This document shows positions 46,428 through 55,242 of a DNA stretch of 64,000 bases, piece after piece. A program made the translations under genes and the position numbers. Origin of the DNA: Symploca sp. SIO3C6 (lineage in GTDB: Bacteria > Cyanobacteriota > Cyanobacteriia > Cyanobacteriales > Coleofasciculaceae); assembly GCA_010692425.1 (NCBI GenBank), contig JAAHHJ010000004.1:62001-126000 (forward strand), in the 5' to 3' direction. The stretch's first letter is position 1, and every line of letters begins with the position of its first letter. The notes below the pieces were generated by a model, which searched no databases, was not told the origin of the DNA, and saw only the letters and a list, made by a program, of their open reading frames with translations.

Positions 46428-47030
46428 TCAACGAGATTTCACTGCTAGTAAACTTTCTAAATATTTGCTCAGATGTTCATTTGCTCTTTGCATGTGGACC
46501 GCATCTCCGTAGAGTTTGCTCATCATTAGAGAACCCTCAAGGCTGGAAATTATAATTGTTGCCACCACATCTGCCTCAACCTTAGAGTTAATTTCACCTT
46601 CGGCAATTCCCCGTTCGATAATTTGACAAATAAAAGTTCGCCAAGTGTCCATTGCTTGTTGCACCCGCTCTCGTAAAGCTGGATATGCATCGTCACTCTC
46701 AATCGCTGTGTTGAGAATTGGACAGCCGCCGAGGATCGGGGGGTCCTCAATAAAATTTAGGTAGATAGAGACAAGAGCTTGTAACTGTTCAAAGCAATTA
46801 TGTTTTTCTTTAATGACCTCTAAAAAACGCTGGTTAACACAGTCGAAAGCAAAATCAAAAGCCTCTAGCGCCAACTCTTGTTTACTCTTGAAGTGGTTGT
46901 AAAGCCCTCCCTTCTGTAATCCAGTAGCACGCATCAAGTCTGACATCGATGAACCAGCGTAACCCTTTTTGTTAAATAGCTCAGCTGCTTGCCTGAGAAT
47001 TTTTTCCTTGGTTTTTTGTGCCTTAGACAT
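46428..47030 (-). CDS. TetR-family transcriptional regulator
   Basis: A 200-residue regulator. The N-terminal helix-turn-helix reads KILRQAAELFNKKGYAGSSM then SDLMRATGLQKGGLYNHFKS. The C-terminal ligand domain has FEQLQALVSIYLNFIEDPPI and GGCPILNTAIESDD, a pattern with a conserved cysteine found in the NemR/AcrR-like subgroup, some members of which sense electrophiles through cysteine. It probably represses itself and the downstream adaptor and pump genes through the palindrome just upstream of its start. Confidence 0.9.
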   Translation of the reverse strand: MSKAQKTKEKILRQAAELFNKKGYAGSSMSDLMRATGLQKGGLYNHFKSKQELALEAFDFAFDCVNQRFLEVIKEKHNCFEQLQALVSIYLNFIEDPPILGGCPILNTAIESDDAYPALRERVQQAMDTWRTFICQIIERGIAEGEINSKVEADVVATIIISSLEGSLMMSKLYGDAVHMQRANEHLSKYLESLLAVKSR

Positions 47031-47046
47031 TAGTTTTTATGTTTTA

Positions 47047-47060
47047 AGACCGATCGGTCT
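47047..47060. promoter_or_regulatory. TetR-type operator palindrome
   Basis: A perfect 14-bp palindrome AGACCGATCGGTCT, starting 17 bases upstream of the tetR start codon. It fits the AGACC-N4-GGTCT pattern bound by NemR-like TetR repressors, so it is likely the autoregulatory operator. Confidence 0.75.
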
Positions 47061-48218
47061 ATTACAGAATAACAGAGATCTTGGTAGATAATCAAGTACA
47101 GGGATTATGACTTCTTTGGTTAAAACAACTCAGTTCTGCAATTTTTAGTATATATTTCTTATTGTCATTGAAAACTGCAACAGAGTAAATTCGGTTTTAA
47201 GCACTGGCTTGATCGTGATTGCCGGAAAGTTGCTATGTAGCTCTTTTCCGGCAACTGACGTCACAAGAATGTCGCTACTGTGAAGGTAGATTGGTCTGTT
47301 GTTTTACTAGTTAAAAATCTAATTATATGAAGCTGAATAAATGCTGCCTACAAGCCATGACTACAATTCAGTCTGTGGCTGATAAGTTTTGAACTATTTT
47401 CTTTGCTTGGCAAAGGCAATATTGCTAAGAATATTTCTGGTTTTGTAGTCTTTAATTAACTTATCTACAGCAGACAACATAGAATTTTTTAGCAAGTCAT
47501 AGATGTGTTTTATATTGCCATATCTAATAAAAAATGAGATCAAATCCTTCCCAAATAAACTTCATATACCAGATAGTGACGAAGTAAAAAATGTATTTAA
47601 TTACATTAAAAACTGGGGATTGATTGTCTTTCATAATTGTTTTTGTTTGAGTAGTTTTGGATTGAATAATATTACTTGATACTTGCTTTTACTGATAACT
47701 AGTTTTGAGCTAGTCAAAAATGTTTGTTGGGCTTGAGTGCTATTGATACCAAGTTGCTCTCTAATAGCAGTTTTCAATTGAGTAGACTAACGTGATACAA
47801 TCAGGAAAGTTCTGATGAAATTGGGTAATAAAGCCATATTCAACAGAATTGATTGACAACTACCAAAACATGTTAGAATGGTTTAAAAAACTAAACCCTA
47901 ACCTCTACAACCCACAGCATTGTTAATTTCTTTTTTAAATTCCGAATCTGTACTGGTTAAAATCTCCCTGAATTGCAAGGATATAGAAAGTAGTTATAGT
48001 CACTCAGCCATGCTGGAAATGCAAAAACCAGTTTGATGCTATCTATATCAACATCAACCCTAGGGCAAGAGTTTAAAACTTGCATGATACACTCCAAATC
48101 AAATTAAGTTGTTAGATAATCCAAACTGTAATCAGTGCTTGGCTTCGCCATGCCCTGCTAGATAGTAGCTACAAAATATTCCTAAAAATTTTCTGTTTAG
48201 TTTTCGGAGTGATATCTT
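47061..48218. other. Long AT-rich region with hairpins and decayed short frames
   Basis: No full gene is seen in 1.16 kb. An inverted repeat TTGCCGGAAAG (47219-47229) / CTTTTCCGGCAA (47243-47254) could form a hairpin. On the minus strand several short protein-like frames lie in succession, broken by stops or frame changes. One ends in LSNIAFAKQRK near 47400. A 36-codon frame starts MKDNQSPVFN near 47636. Another contains LKTAIREQLGINSTQAQQ near 47750. They may be pieces of one or more decayed genes; I cannot name a family. Confidence 0.35.
47957..48085 (-). CDS. Possible small protein of 42 residues
   Basis: ATG 48085 is preceded by GGAG at ideal spacing (6 bases) and opens MQVLNSCPRVDVDIDSIKLV, ending ...YPCNSGRF. 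In another frame at the 3' end (to 47898) a protein-like stretch LQFREILTSTDSEFKKEINN continues. It is matched by LRFKEILNSKYLEIKSELN near 49150-49205. This may be a frameshifted gene for a peptide of about 63 residues, or chance. No family is recognised. Confidence 0.3.
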   Translation of the reverse strand: MQVLNSCPRVDVDIDSIKLVFAFPAWLSDYNYFLYPCNSGRF

Positions 48219-48671
48219 ATGGATCCTAGAAGCATTTTTTTGTTAGCGGCACTTATTGGTGGTGCTGTTTTACCAGTTCAAGTTGCTCTTAATAGTCTTT
48301 TAAAAATCTATGTTGGTCAGCCCATGCAAGTTACATTTATTTCATATCTTGCTGGCACGTTCGCATCCCTTAGTATTTGTTTCTTAGCTCAGTATCCACT
48401 TCCTGCTTTAACTTCGCTTGCTCAAACATCATGGTGGATGTGGGTAGGGGGCTGTTTGGGAACTGTGTATGTTTGGTCAACTATTTTTGCTGCGCCTAAG
48501 ATTGGAGCAGCATTGACATTGGGACTCACAATTGCAGGTCAGATGATTGCAGCACTTTTTTTAGATCATTTTGGTGTCATCGGGCTTACCAAATACCCAG
48601 CTAGTCCACTACGCATAGCAGGAACCGTTTTCGTCATTATTGGGGTTTCTTTCATTGCTGCTAAAAAATAA
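48219..48671 (+). CDS. DMT-family transporter (DUF606/YdcZ type)
   Basis: A 150-residue membrane protein with five hydrophobic helices. It matches the DUF606/YdcZ group of small drug/metabolite transporters: FLLAALIGGAVLPVQVALNS, FISYLAGTFASLSICFLA, WWMWVGGCLGTVYVWSTIF, IGAALTLGLTIAGQMIAALF and AGTVFVIIGVSFIAAKK. Such proteins work as dimers and export small molecules. GGAG lies about 10 bases before ATG 48219. It is the nearest intact upstream gene to the indigoidine-type NRPS and could export its product, but that link is only positional. Confidence 0.82.
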   Translation: MDPRSIFLLAALIGGAVLPVQVALNSLLKIYVGQPMQVTFISYLAGTFASLSICFLAQYPLPALTSLAQTSWWMWVGGCLGTVYVWSTIFAAPKIGAALTLGLTIAGQMIAALFLDHFGVIGLTKYPASPLRIAGTVFVIIGVSFIAAKK

Positions 48672-48925
48672 AGATCATGATGATGGCTTATATATCGCGA
48701 TTCTCAAATTGATGAAGTATAGTCTCTAGGCTTGAGGTAACTCTTGACAGGGAATATCTAAGAAAATAGAGTTATCTCACTAATTCTAGAATTGCGATAT
48801 CACTGTTGTAATAGCAATAATCTTTTAGGGATAAAATGCTACTGTAAGCCATTCATTCAGGAAGCAATTTTTGCCCCTTGAAAAGTTAGTTTTGGAGATT
48901 GATTCAATACTTTTTTCATTATTTA

Positions 48926-49013
48926 TAGCAGTACGTATTAAGGTTAGGACAAGCTAAATCGCTAGAACTTTGTCAAATTCTACCTTCTGCCCTCTGCCTT
49001 GGGCGTAGCGCTA
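48926..49013 (-). mobile_element. Family A MITE-like element upstream of the indigoidine-type NRPS
   Basis: An 88-bp copy with ends TAGCAGTACG and (inverted) TAGCGCTACG, flanked by TA on both sides (48924-48925 and 49014-49015). Only about three CTTCTGC/CCTCTGC units are present, making it the shortest complete copy. The rest of 48672-48925 shows nothing recognisable. Confidence 0.9.
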
Positions 49014-49089
49014 TATATCGTTAACTTATTCAATTAAAGCGTTGTGAATTGATTGCAGCACAGACACAACGTCAGTTGAGAGCATTATA

Positions 49090-49136
49090 TAATAGAGGTG
49101 TAAATTGAGATCATAAATCAATTTACACCTCTATTA
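49090..49136. repeat. 19-bp perfect inverted repeat
   Basis: TAATAGAGGTGTAAATTGA (49090-49108) is exactly complementary to 49118-49136, with a 9-base loop. No T-run follows, so it is not a classical terminator. It lies about 180 bases upstream of the indigoidine-type NRPS start and could be a regulatory site or an element end. Confidence 0.85.
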
Positions 49137-49316
49137 TGCTGCGTTTAACAAAAATTAAGTTCACTCTTAATTTCCAAATATTTACTGTTTAAAATCTCCT
49201 TAAATCGCAAAGATAGTAAGTGGACAAATTATTGAATTGGTTCGGAAAAATATTTCGTCGAACTCACTTCTACCAGACTGAAACGGAAAACTGTTTAGAA
49301 AAATCAGGTATCAGTT

Positions 49317-52300
49317 ATGTTAGCAGAAGATCTGACCATTAAAAAGCTCGATAATACAGAATCAGAAGGTTCAATGAAACAGTCTCTTCTTGACTTGTTT
49401 CTAGAACAAGTGCAGGCTCATCCCGACAGAGAAGCAGTTGTTTGTGATCATTGTACTCATGAATGTTTAACTTACCGAGAACTTGCCGAAATCAGTTCGC
49501 GTTTGGGTTCTTATCTCCTGCATCTTGGTGCAGCCGTTGATGAATGTGTTGGTATTTTCCTTGAGCCTTCCCTCGAGTTAATCGTTGGAGTTTGGGGTAT
49601 CTTATTCTCAGGCAGTGCCTATTTGCCATTATCACCAGAATATCCCGAAGACCGCTTGAGATATATGGTCGAGAATGCAGGTCTTAAAATTATTTTTTCA
49701 CAGGAAAAGCTGCGCGCTAGGTTGGTGGAACTAGTGCCCCCAGGTACGCGAATTGTTACCCTCGAAGAGGTCAATGAGTTTGAGATGCCTGATGGCATAA
49801 CTGGACAGGATGACCTCTGCAAACGCTTGAATTCAGACAACTTAGCTTATGTCATTTATACCTCCGGAAGTACAGGAAAGCCTAAGGGGGTGATGATTGA
49901 ACAACGCAGTATCGTCAACCAGATGAATTGGATGCGGGAGGCTTGCAAGCTGGATCAAAGCAAAGTTGTTCTGCAAAAAACACCCATGAGTTTTGATGCA
50001 GCACAATGGGAGATTCTGGCGTCCTGTCGTGGCAGTAAAATTATTATGAGCCGCCCGGGAAGTTATAAAGATCCAGAACAATTAATTGAGACTATTCTCC
50101 GGCATGGTGTAACGACTCTGCAATGTGTTCCGACGCTGCTCCAAGCACTCATTGACACTGAACTATTCCACAATTGTAAGTCACTGAAACAGGTATTCAG
50201 CGGCGGTGAAATTCTGTCAAAAAAACTTGCGCTAGAATTCATTGAAACACTGCCTCAATGCGAATTAATTAATATCTATGGTCCAAGCGAATGCACGATT
50301 AATGCTTCCTCTTGTAAGGCTGATAAAAATAAGATTGCTGATTACTCTGAGGCAATCCCTATCGGCACTCCCGTTTACAACACTCAGCTCTACGTTCTCA
50401 ACAGTGATAAATCCCTAGCATCAGTTGGAGAAACCGGTGAGTTATATATCGGTGGTGTTCAGCTTGCACGCGGATACCTTAATCGACCAGATTTGACTAA
50501 GGAAAGATTTATTGACAACCCATTTTCCAAGAACTCTGAAGATGCCAAACTTTACAAGACTGGCGACTTGGTATATTGGAACAAAGATGGTACTGTTCAG
50601 TTCGTTGGTCGGGCAGACAATCAGGTAAAACTAAGAGGGTTTCGGATTGAACTCGACGAAATCAAGCTGGCAATTGAGAAACATGACTGGGTTAAAAACG
50701 CAGCTGTTTTAATTAAGAAAAATCCCCGTACCGGATACTCTGATTTGATTGCATGTATTGAATTAAGTCCTAAGCAGGCTGCAGTGATGGATCAGGGTGT
50801 TCAGGGAGAACACCATATGTCGAAGCAAAACAAGCTTCAGGTCAAAGCTCAATTGTCGAAGCTCGGATATCGGGATACCGACGACGACAATTGTGTCTCT
50901 GGCAAGATGGTGATTGATCTTCCAGGTAAAACACCTACTGAGGAACAACGGCAATTGGCGTTTGCTCGGAAATCCTATCGTTTATTCGAGGGTGGTACCG
51001 TCCAGAAAGCTGATATTATGCAGTTGCTGGATGAACGAGTTACTGGTGTTCGGAGCAACAGCTCAACCGATTCTCGTAGCTTGGATACGTTAAGCTTTGC
51101 AGAATTAGGTCAGATTTTGAGATATTTCGGGGCATTTTACAGCGAAGAGCGTCTATTGCCCAAGTACGGTTACGCATCACCAGGTGCATTGTATGCAACG
51201 CAACTGTATCTCGAATTAGTCAATATAGCTGGTGTGCAGTCCGGTTACTACTATTACCATCCAGGAGAACATCAATTAGTACTATTAAATGAAATAGATA
51301 GTACAGAAGAGACACGAATAAAACTCCACTTCATTGGCAAGAAGAAAGCGATCGAGTTAGTTTACAAGAATAACATTCAAGAGGTTCTCGAAATCGAAAC
51401 TGGTCACATGTTGGGCCTGTTTGACAAGATTCTTCCAGCTTATAAGCTTGGCATCGGATATCCTGAGCATACACCCCCTGTGAGGGAAAAACTGGTATGT
51501 CCAGACGAACACTATTATTATCTGGGTAGTTTTGAGGTGCTGCCTGAGGTCAGACCATTTTCGACTGAACCGGTTGAGGTTGATATCTATGTACAAAGTC
51601 ATCCTGACAAGATCTCTGATCTACCTGCAGGTCAATACAAATACAAAGATGGTCGCTTAGAAAAAATTTCAGACGATATCATTCTCAAAAGGCATGTAAT
51701 CGCCATTAATCAGCTAACCTACGGACAAGCTAGTTTTGGAATCTCAATGATTGCTAAGAGTAGCTGTAAATGGTCAAATTATTTTGCCCTCGGCAGGCAG
51801 CTTCAACATCTGCAGATGAATGACCAAGGTATTGGTTTCTTGTCCTCAGGATATAGTTCTGAAACTGGTAATGATCTTCCTTCGGCAACGCGGATAACAA
51901 AGATACTAAACGACAGTAATGAAGAAACGGGTGCTTCTTACTTCGGTATTGGTGGCTGCGTCAGTAATGAACAGTGGATTAGTGAGGGCATGAAGGAAGA
52001 CTCTGTCCAGATGAAAGGCCCTGCAGAGTTAATCAAAGATGATATACGTAACTTTTTAACTGATTACATGATGCCTAACCAGATCATAGTAGTCGACAAG
52101 TTACCGCTGAGCGCCAATGGTAAAATCGACGTTAAAGCACTGGCAGCGTCGGACAAAGTGAATAACGAAATGGTCGAACGACCCATTATCGAACCTCGTA
52201 CCAATACTGAGCAGCGAATAGGCGAGATTTGGAAGAAGGCGATGAAATGGGATTCTGTTTCAATATGCGACGATTTCTTTGAATCCGGCGGCAACTCACT

Positions 52301-53234
52301 GATTGCTGTGGCAATGATCAACAAGATCAACAAAGAGTTTAATCGTAACTTGCCTTTGCATACTATTTTTGAAGCTCCAAGCATCGAGAAGCTTGCTCGT
52401 AAGGTTGATAGTAATGAAGTTGAATCTTTCTCACGCCTAATAAAACTATCTTCTACAGGGGAAAAGAGCCCAATCTATTGCTGGCCTGGACTCGGTGGCT
52501 ACCCAATGAATTTGAGGTTGCTAGCAGAAAAAATAAATATGAATCGACCTTTCTATGGTGTCCAGGCCTATGGAATTAACCAAGGCGAGAAGCCATTTCC
52601 CACTATTAGTGAGATGGCGGCAGAAGACATTAAGGAAATAAAAGGTATTCAACCAAACGGCCCTTATACAGTCTGGGGATATTCCTTTGGGGCACGGGTG
52701 GCCTTTGAAGTGGCCCACCAGCTTGAGCAGTCTGGTGAGCAAGTGGAAAATCTCTTTTTAATCGCTCCAGGTTCACCAAAGGTTCGCACTGAAAACGAAG
52801 CTATTGATGGCAATCAAGCTGTATTCAGCAATAAAACCTATGTAACAATTCTGTTCTCAGTTTTTGCAGGCAGCATCACTGGTCCTGCCTTAGAGGAGTG
52901 TTTGAAGGTGGCAAAAGATGAAGACAGTTTTGCGTCATTCATCTCAAATTATAAGAACCTCGATTTGGATCTGGTGACACGAATAATCAGAATTGTACAC
53001 CAGACCTATGAAGCTAAGTACACATTCCGTGAACTAGCTGAAAGACAGATCATTGCGCCTATAACTATTTTCAAGGCTGATGGTGATGATTACTCGTTCA
53101 TTGAGAACCACAGTGGTTTCTCCAAAAAGACTCCGACAATCATAGACCTCAACGTTGATCACTACAGCATGCTCAAAATTACAGGCATTTCTGAATTGGT
53201 GAGGGCGATTAATGGGGTTTTGACACAATCTTAG
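49317..53234 (+). CDS. indC: Indigoidine synthetase-like NRPS (A-Ox-T-TE)
   Basis: A 1305-residue single-module NRPS with the layout of blue-pigment (indigoidine) synthetases. The adenylation domain (VIYTSGSTGKPKGVMIEQRS) is split after motif A8 by an FMN oxidase/nitroreductase-like domain of about 300 residues that starts LAFARKSYRLFEGGTV. A10 follows at PLSANGKIDVKAL, then a carrier domain (ESGGNSLIAV) and a thioesterase (GYSFGARVAFEV). Pocket residues read by eye (D-A-W-Q-F-G-I-I-N-K) match the glutamine-type code. Known enzymes join and oxidise two L-glutamines to indigoidine; that product is inferred. There is no condensation domain. A phosphopantetheinyl transferase must come from elsewhere. 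An AGG about 8 bases before ATG 49317 is a weak ribosome-binding site. A terminator-like hairpin follows at 53395. Confidence 0.88.
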   Translation: MLAEDLTIKKLDNTESEGSMKQSLLDLFLEQVQAHPDREAVVCDHCTHECLTYRELAEISSRLGSYLLHLGAAVDECVGIFLEPSLELIVGVWGILFSGSAYLPLSPEYPEDRLRYMVENAGLKIIFSQEKLRARLVELVPPGTRIVTLEEVNEFEMPDGITGQDDLCKRLNSDNLAYVIYTSGSTGKPKGVMIEQRSIVNQMNWMREACKLDQSKVVLQKTPMSFDAAQWEILASCRGSKIIMSRPGSYKDPEQLIETILRHGVTTLQCVPTLLQALIDTELFHNCKSLKQVFSGGEILSKKLALEFIETLPQCELINIYGPSECTINASSCKADKNKIADYSEAIPIGTPVYNTQLYVLNSDKSLASVGETGELYIGGVQLARGYLNRPDLTKERFIDNPFSKNSEDAKLYKTGDLVYWNKDGTVQFVGRADNQVKLRGFRIELDEIKLAIEKHDWVKNAAVLIKKNPRTGYSDLIACIELSPKQAAVMDQGVQGEHHMSKQNKLQVKAQLSKLGYRDTDDDNCVSGKMVIDLPGKTPTEEQRQLAFARKSYRLFEGGTVQKADIMQLLDERVTGVRSNSSTDSRSLDTLSFAELGQILRYFGAFYSEERLLPKYGYASPGALYATQLYLELVNIAGVQSGYYYYHPGEHQLVLLNEIDSTEETRIKLHFIGKKKAIELVYKNNIQEVLEIETGHMLGLFDKILPAYKLGIGYPEHTPPVREKLVCPDEHYYYLGSFEVLPEVRPFSTEPVEVDIYVQSHPDKISDLPAGQYKYKDGRLEKISDDIILKRHVIAINQLTYGQASFGISMIAKSSCKWSNYFALGRQLQHLQMNDQGIGFLSSGYSSETGNDLPSATRITKILNDSNEETGASYFGIGGCVSNEQWISEGMKEDSVQMKGPAELIKDDIRNFLTDYMMPNQIIVVDKLPLSANGKIDVKALAASDKVNNEMVERPIIEPRTNTEQRIGEIWKKAMKWDSVSICDDFFESGGNSLIAVAMINKINKEFNRNLPLHTIFEAPSIEKLARKVDSNEVESFSRLIKLSSTGEKSPIYCWPGLGGYPMNLRLLAEKINMNRPFYGVQAYGINQGEKPFPTISEMAAEDIKEIKGIQPNGPYTVWGYSFGARVAFEVAHQLEQSGEQVENLFLIAPGSPKVRTENEAIDGNQAVFSNKTYVTILFSVFAGSITGPALEECLKVAKDEDSFASFISNYKNLDLDLVTRIIRIVHQTYEAKYTFRELAERQIIAPITIFKADGDDYSFIENHSGFSKKTPTIIDLNVDHYSMLKITGISELVRAINGVLTQS

Positions 53235-53394
53235 TCTCGAATGACCTAAAATCCAGATCACGAGGGCAGTTAACAACGGGGTGTGGGGTGTAGAGTGTGG
53301 AAATCGAAAAAGTTCCTAATTTTTCCCCCATACCCCATCCCCTACACTCTCGTTAAACTCTACTCCATTGCATCTGAAGTCAAATCACTTCTTT

Positions 53395-53455
53395 GAAACA
53401 CATTTTGAAACCTTTACTCAGCAAGGATATGAGGTTTTTAAACAAAATGTGTTTC
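53395..53455 (+). terminator. Terminator-like hairpin after the indigoidine-type NRPS
   Basis: GAAACACATTTTG (53395-53407) pairs with CAAAATGTGTTTC (53443-53455), with an inner AAACCT/AGGTTT helix, followed by TTTTATTTATAT. It sits 160 bases after the NRPS stop. The interval 53235-53394 holds only a GGTGTGG-rich repeat tract. Confidence 0.65.
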
Positions 53456-53470
53456 TTTTATTTATATGCT

Positions 53471-53603
53471 ATGAGTACCTGCGACATTGATAAAGGTTAC
53501 TGGTTGAGGCAGGGTGTGGGGGGTGGGGTTTAGGGTGTAAGGGAACTCCGGGCGATTTCATAATTGTTTACACAGTTGCTTTTATTTATGTCCGACTACT
53601 TAT
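53471..53603 (+). mobile_element. Family B MITE-like element, intact copy at the psbA stop
   Basis: Runs from GAGTACCTGCGACATTGATA to GTCCGACTACTTAT without interruption and so gives the empty-site sequence for the nested copy at 18570. Its right end overlaps the last codons of the minus-strand psbA gene: the TAA stop codon is part of the element's terminal TAAGTAGTCGG. Confidence 0.88.
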
Positions 53604-54682
53604 GCAATTTCTGGACTGACTGGAATTGCTTGACCTCCAGCTAGGATCAGGGGGAAGTGGTGAGCATTAGGTGAATGCATCACCTGTAGACCAATAGTGG
53701 CACGATTGATTAGATCAGCATCACTGTTGATGACACGACCACTACTGTCTAAGATGGATTGATTAAAGTTAAATCCATTTAGGTTGAAAGCCATTGTACC
53801 TACACCCACCGAAGCAAACCAGATCCCGATCGTGGGTAAAGCTGCCAGCCACAAGTGGAAAGAGCGATGGTTGCGACTAGCAAACCACGGAATCAGCAAC
53901 CGCCCTAAGAAACCAGAATGCCCTGCCAGGTAGTCATAAGTCACATTAGGCTGACCAAATTTGTAGCCTGCATCAAGGGATTGATTCACTTTAGTTTGAC
54001 GAATCAGGCTTGAAGTTACCAAAGAGCCATGCAACGCACTCAAAAGTGCTCCTCCAAATACCCCAGCAACCCCTAACATATGGAAAGGATGCATCAGGAT
54101 ATTGTGGTCTGCCTGGAAAGCCATCATAAAGTGGAAGGTGCCAGCTATTCCTAGGGGTAGACCTTCAGAAAAGCTGCCTTGACCAAGGGGATAGATCAAT
54201 AATACAGCCGTAGCGGCGGCAGCTGGTGCTGAAAAGGCTACAGCAATCCAAGGTCGTGCGCCCTCACGATAGCTTAACTCCCATAGTCGCCCTAAGTAGC
54301 ACCAAACTGCAATCAGAAAATGCAATACAATTAATTGGTAGGGGCCACCATTGTATAACCATTCATCTAGAGAAGCCGCTTCCCAGATGGGGTAAAAGTG
54401 GAGACCAATTGCTGCTGAGGTTGGTACTACAGCAGCCGTGATCAGATTGTTACCGCTCATTAGGGAACCCAGCACAGGCACTCGAATTCCCTCCATGTCT
54501 ACAGGCGGTGCCGCAATAAAAGCCAAAATAAAGCAAGTGGTGGCTACTAGCAAAGTAGGAATCATCAGTACACCAAACCAGCCAATATAAATTCTGTTTT
54601 CAGTGCTAGTAACCCAACGACAAAAAGCCTCCCATATCTGGGAAATATCCAGTTCACGACGACGTTTTACTATAGTAGTCAT
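53600..54682 (-). CDS. psbA: Photosystem II D1 protein, divergent rogue type
   Basis: A 360-residue D1 homologue. Conserved: the five-helix fold, [36 protein letters not shown] with the P680 and Fe histidines, TyrZ (Y161, in LLIYPLGQG), H190, H332, H337 and A344 (standard numbering; this protein is +3 over much of its length). Changed: D170 to Glu, E189 to Asp, E333 to Ser, D342 to Ile, D61 to Glu, E65 to Val, Q130 to Leu, Y147 to Phe. Several of these are ligands or near ligands of the Mn4CaO5 cluster, so normal water oxidation is unlikely. This fits the rogue/sentinel D1 class. The QD pair reported for chlorophyll f synthase is absent (LW here). A strong ribosome-binding site (AGGAGGGAGG) precedes ATG 54682. 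Confidence 0.92.
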   Translation of the reverse strand: MTTIVKRRRELDISQIWEAFCRWVTSTENRIYIGWFGVLMIPTLLVATTCFILAFIAAPPVDMEGIRVPVLGSLMSGNNLITAAVVPTSAAIGLHFYPIWEAASLDEWLYNGGPYQLIVLHFLIAVWCYLGRLWELSYREGARPWIAVAFSAPAAAATAVLLIYPLGQGSFSEGLPLGIAGTFHFMMAFQADHNILMHPFHMLGVAGVFGGALLSALHGSLVTSSLIRQTKVNQSLDAGYKFGQPNVTYDYLAGHSGFLGRLLIPWFASRNHRSFHLWLAALPTIGIWFASVGVGTMAFNLNGFNFNQSILDSSGRVINSDADLINRATIGLQVMHSPNAHHFPLILAGGQAIPVSPEIA

Positions 54683-55242
54683 CGTACCTCCCTCCTCTTG
54701 CTAAAATTCTTATCTTCAAGAAGATCGAAAATTAAGGTTTAAATTCTACAGATCTAGATTTGCTGGCTTTTGCTACTCTTATAATCGAAGTTCATATGAA
54801 CCAAATACCCCACTGCCCATACGGTTCATAAAATCGCTTGGGATCAAATACCCATCCAATTTGTCTGGTGCGTCCACCTGTCCTCACCTCTTGAATTTTT
54901 GGTACTTTCTTTGGTACTAGCTCACTTCTCGCTGGTCAAGATTGCTCTGTGGTCTCTAAATTAATCCTATAAAATTTCTAGAAAGGCTCAAAAAAAAGTT
55001 AGATATTTTAACTTAACTCATTTACTCCTATCTCAATCATTCAATATACAAGCATGTTTGTCATAAGGCAACGACAGCTTCAATGGAACTTGAAAGCTAA
55101 TATCAACTTGCGTTCAGATCTGAAAGGCTGCCTGCACTCTATATCATAGAATTTGTCTATTTGTTATTAATGTAACTTTTTTTTATAATTTATAATCATA
55201 ACTTTAAAGAAGTAAAGCTTTTTTAACAAAAGGATTCTTAAA
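54683..55242. promoter_or_regulatory. Divergent control region between rogue psbA and the cupin gene
   Basis: 560 bases without a gene. A perfect 12-bp palindrome GTTCATATGAAC at 54790-54801 lies about 108 bases before the psbA start and is a candidate operator. A small inverted repeat ATCTTC-AA-GAAGAT (54712-54725) lies just upstream of the psbA ribosome-binding site and could form a hairpin in the mRNA leader. A TATAAT at 54780-54785 reads towards the cupin gene but is far from it. Confidence 0.4.

Noticed and set aside
49220..49342. A 40-codon frame with GTG start overlapping the NRPS start (VDKLLNWFGKIFRR...)
   Set aside because: No ribosome-binding site and no homologue recognised; its overlap with the NRPS start could be coupling, but the evidence is too thin.
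53600..54682. Chlorophyll f synthase (super-rogue D1) identity
   Set aside because: The Gln-Asp pair reported for that enzyme at positions 130-131 is Leu-Trp here, and much of the standard core is kept; a rogue/sentinel D1 fits better.
53600..54682. Loss of TyrZ
   Set aside because: A Tyr-to-Phe change in VAFSAP first looked like TyrZ, but counting on standard D1 shows it is position 147; TyrZ (161) is present in LLIYPLGQG.
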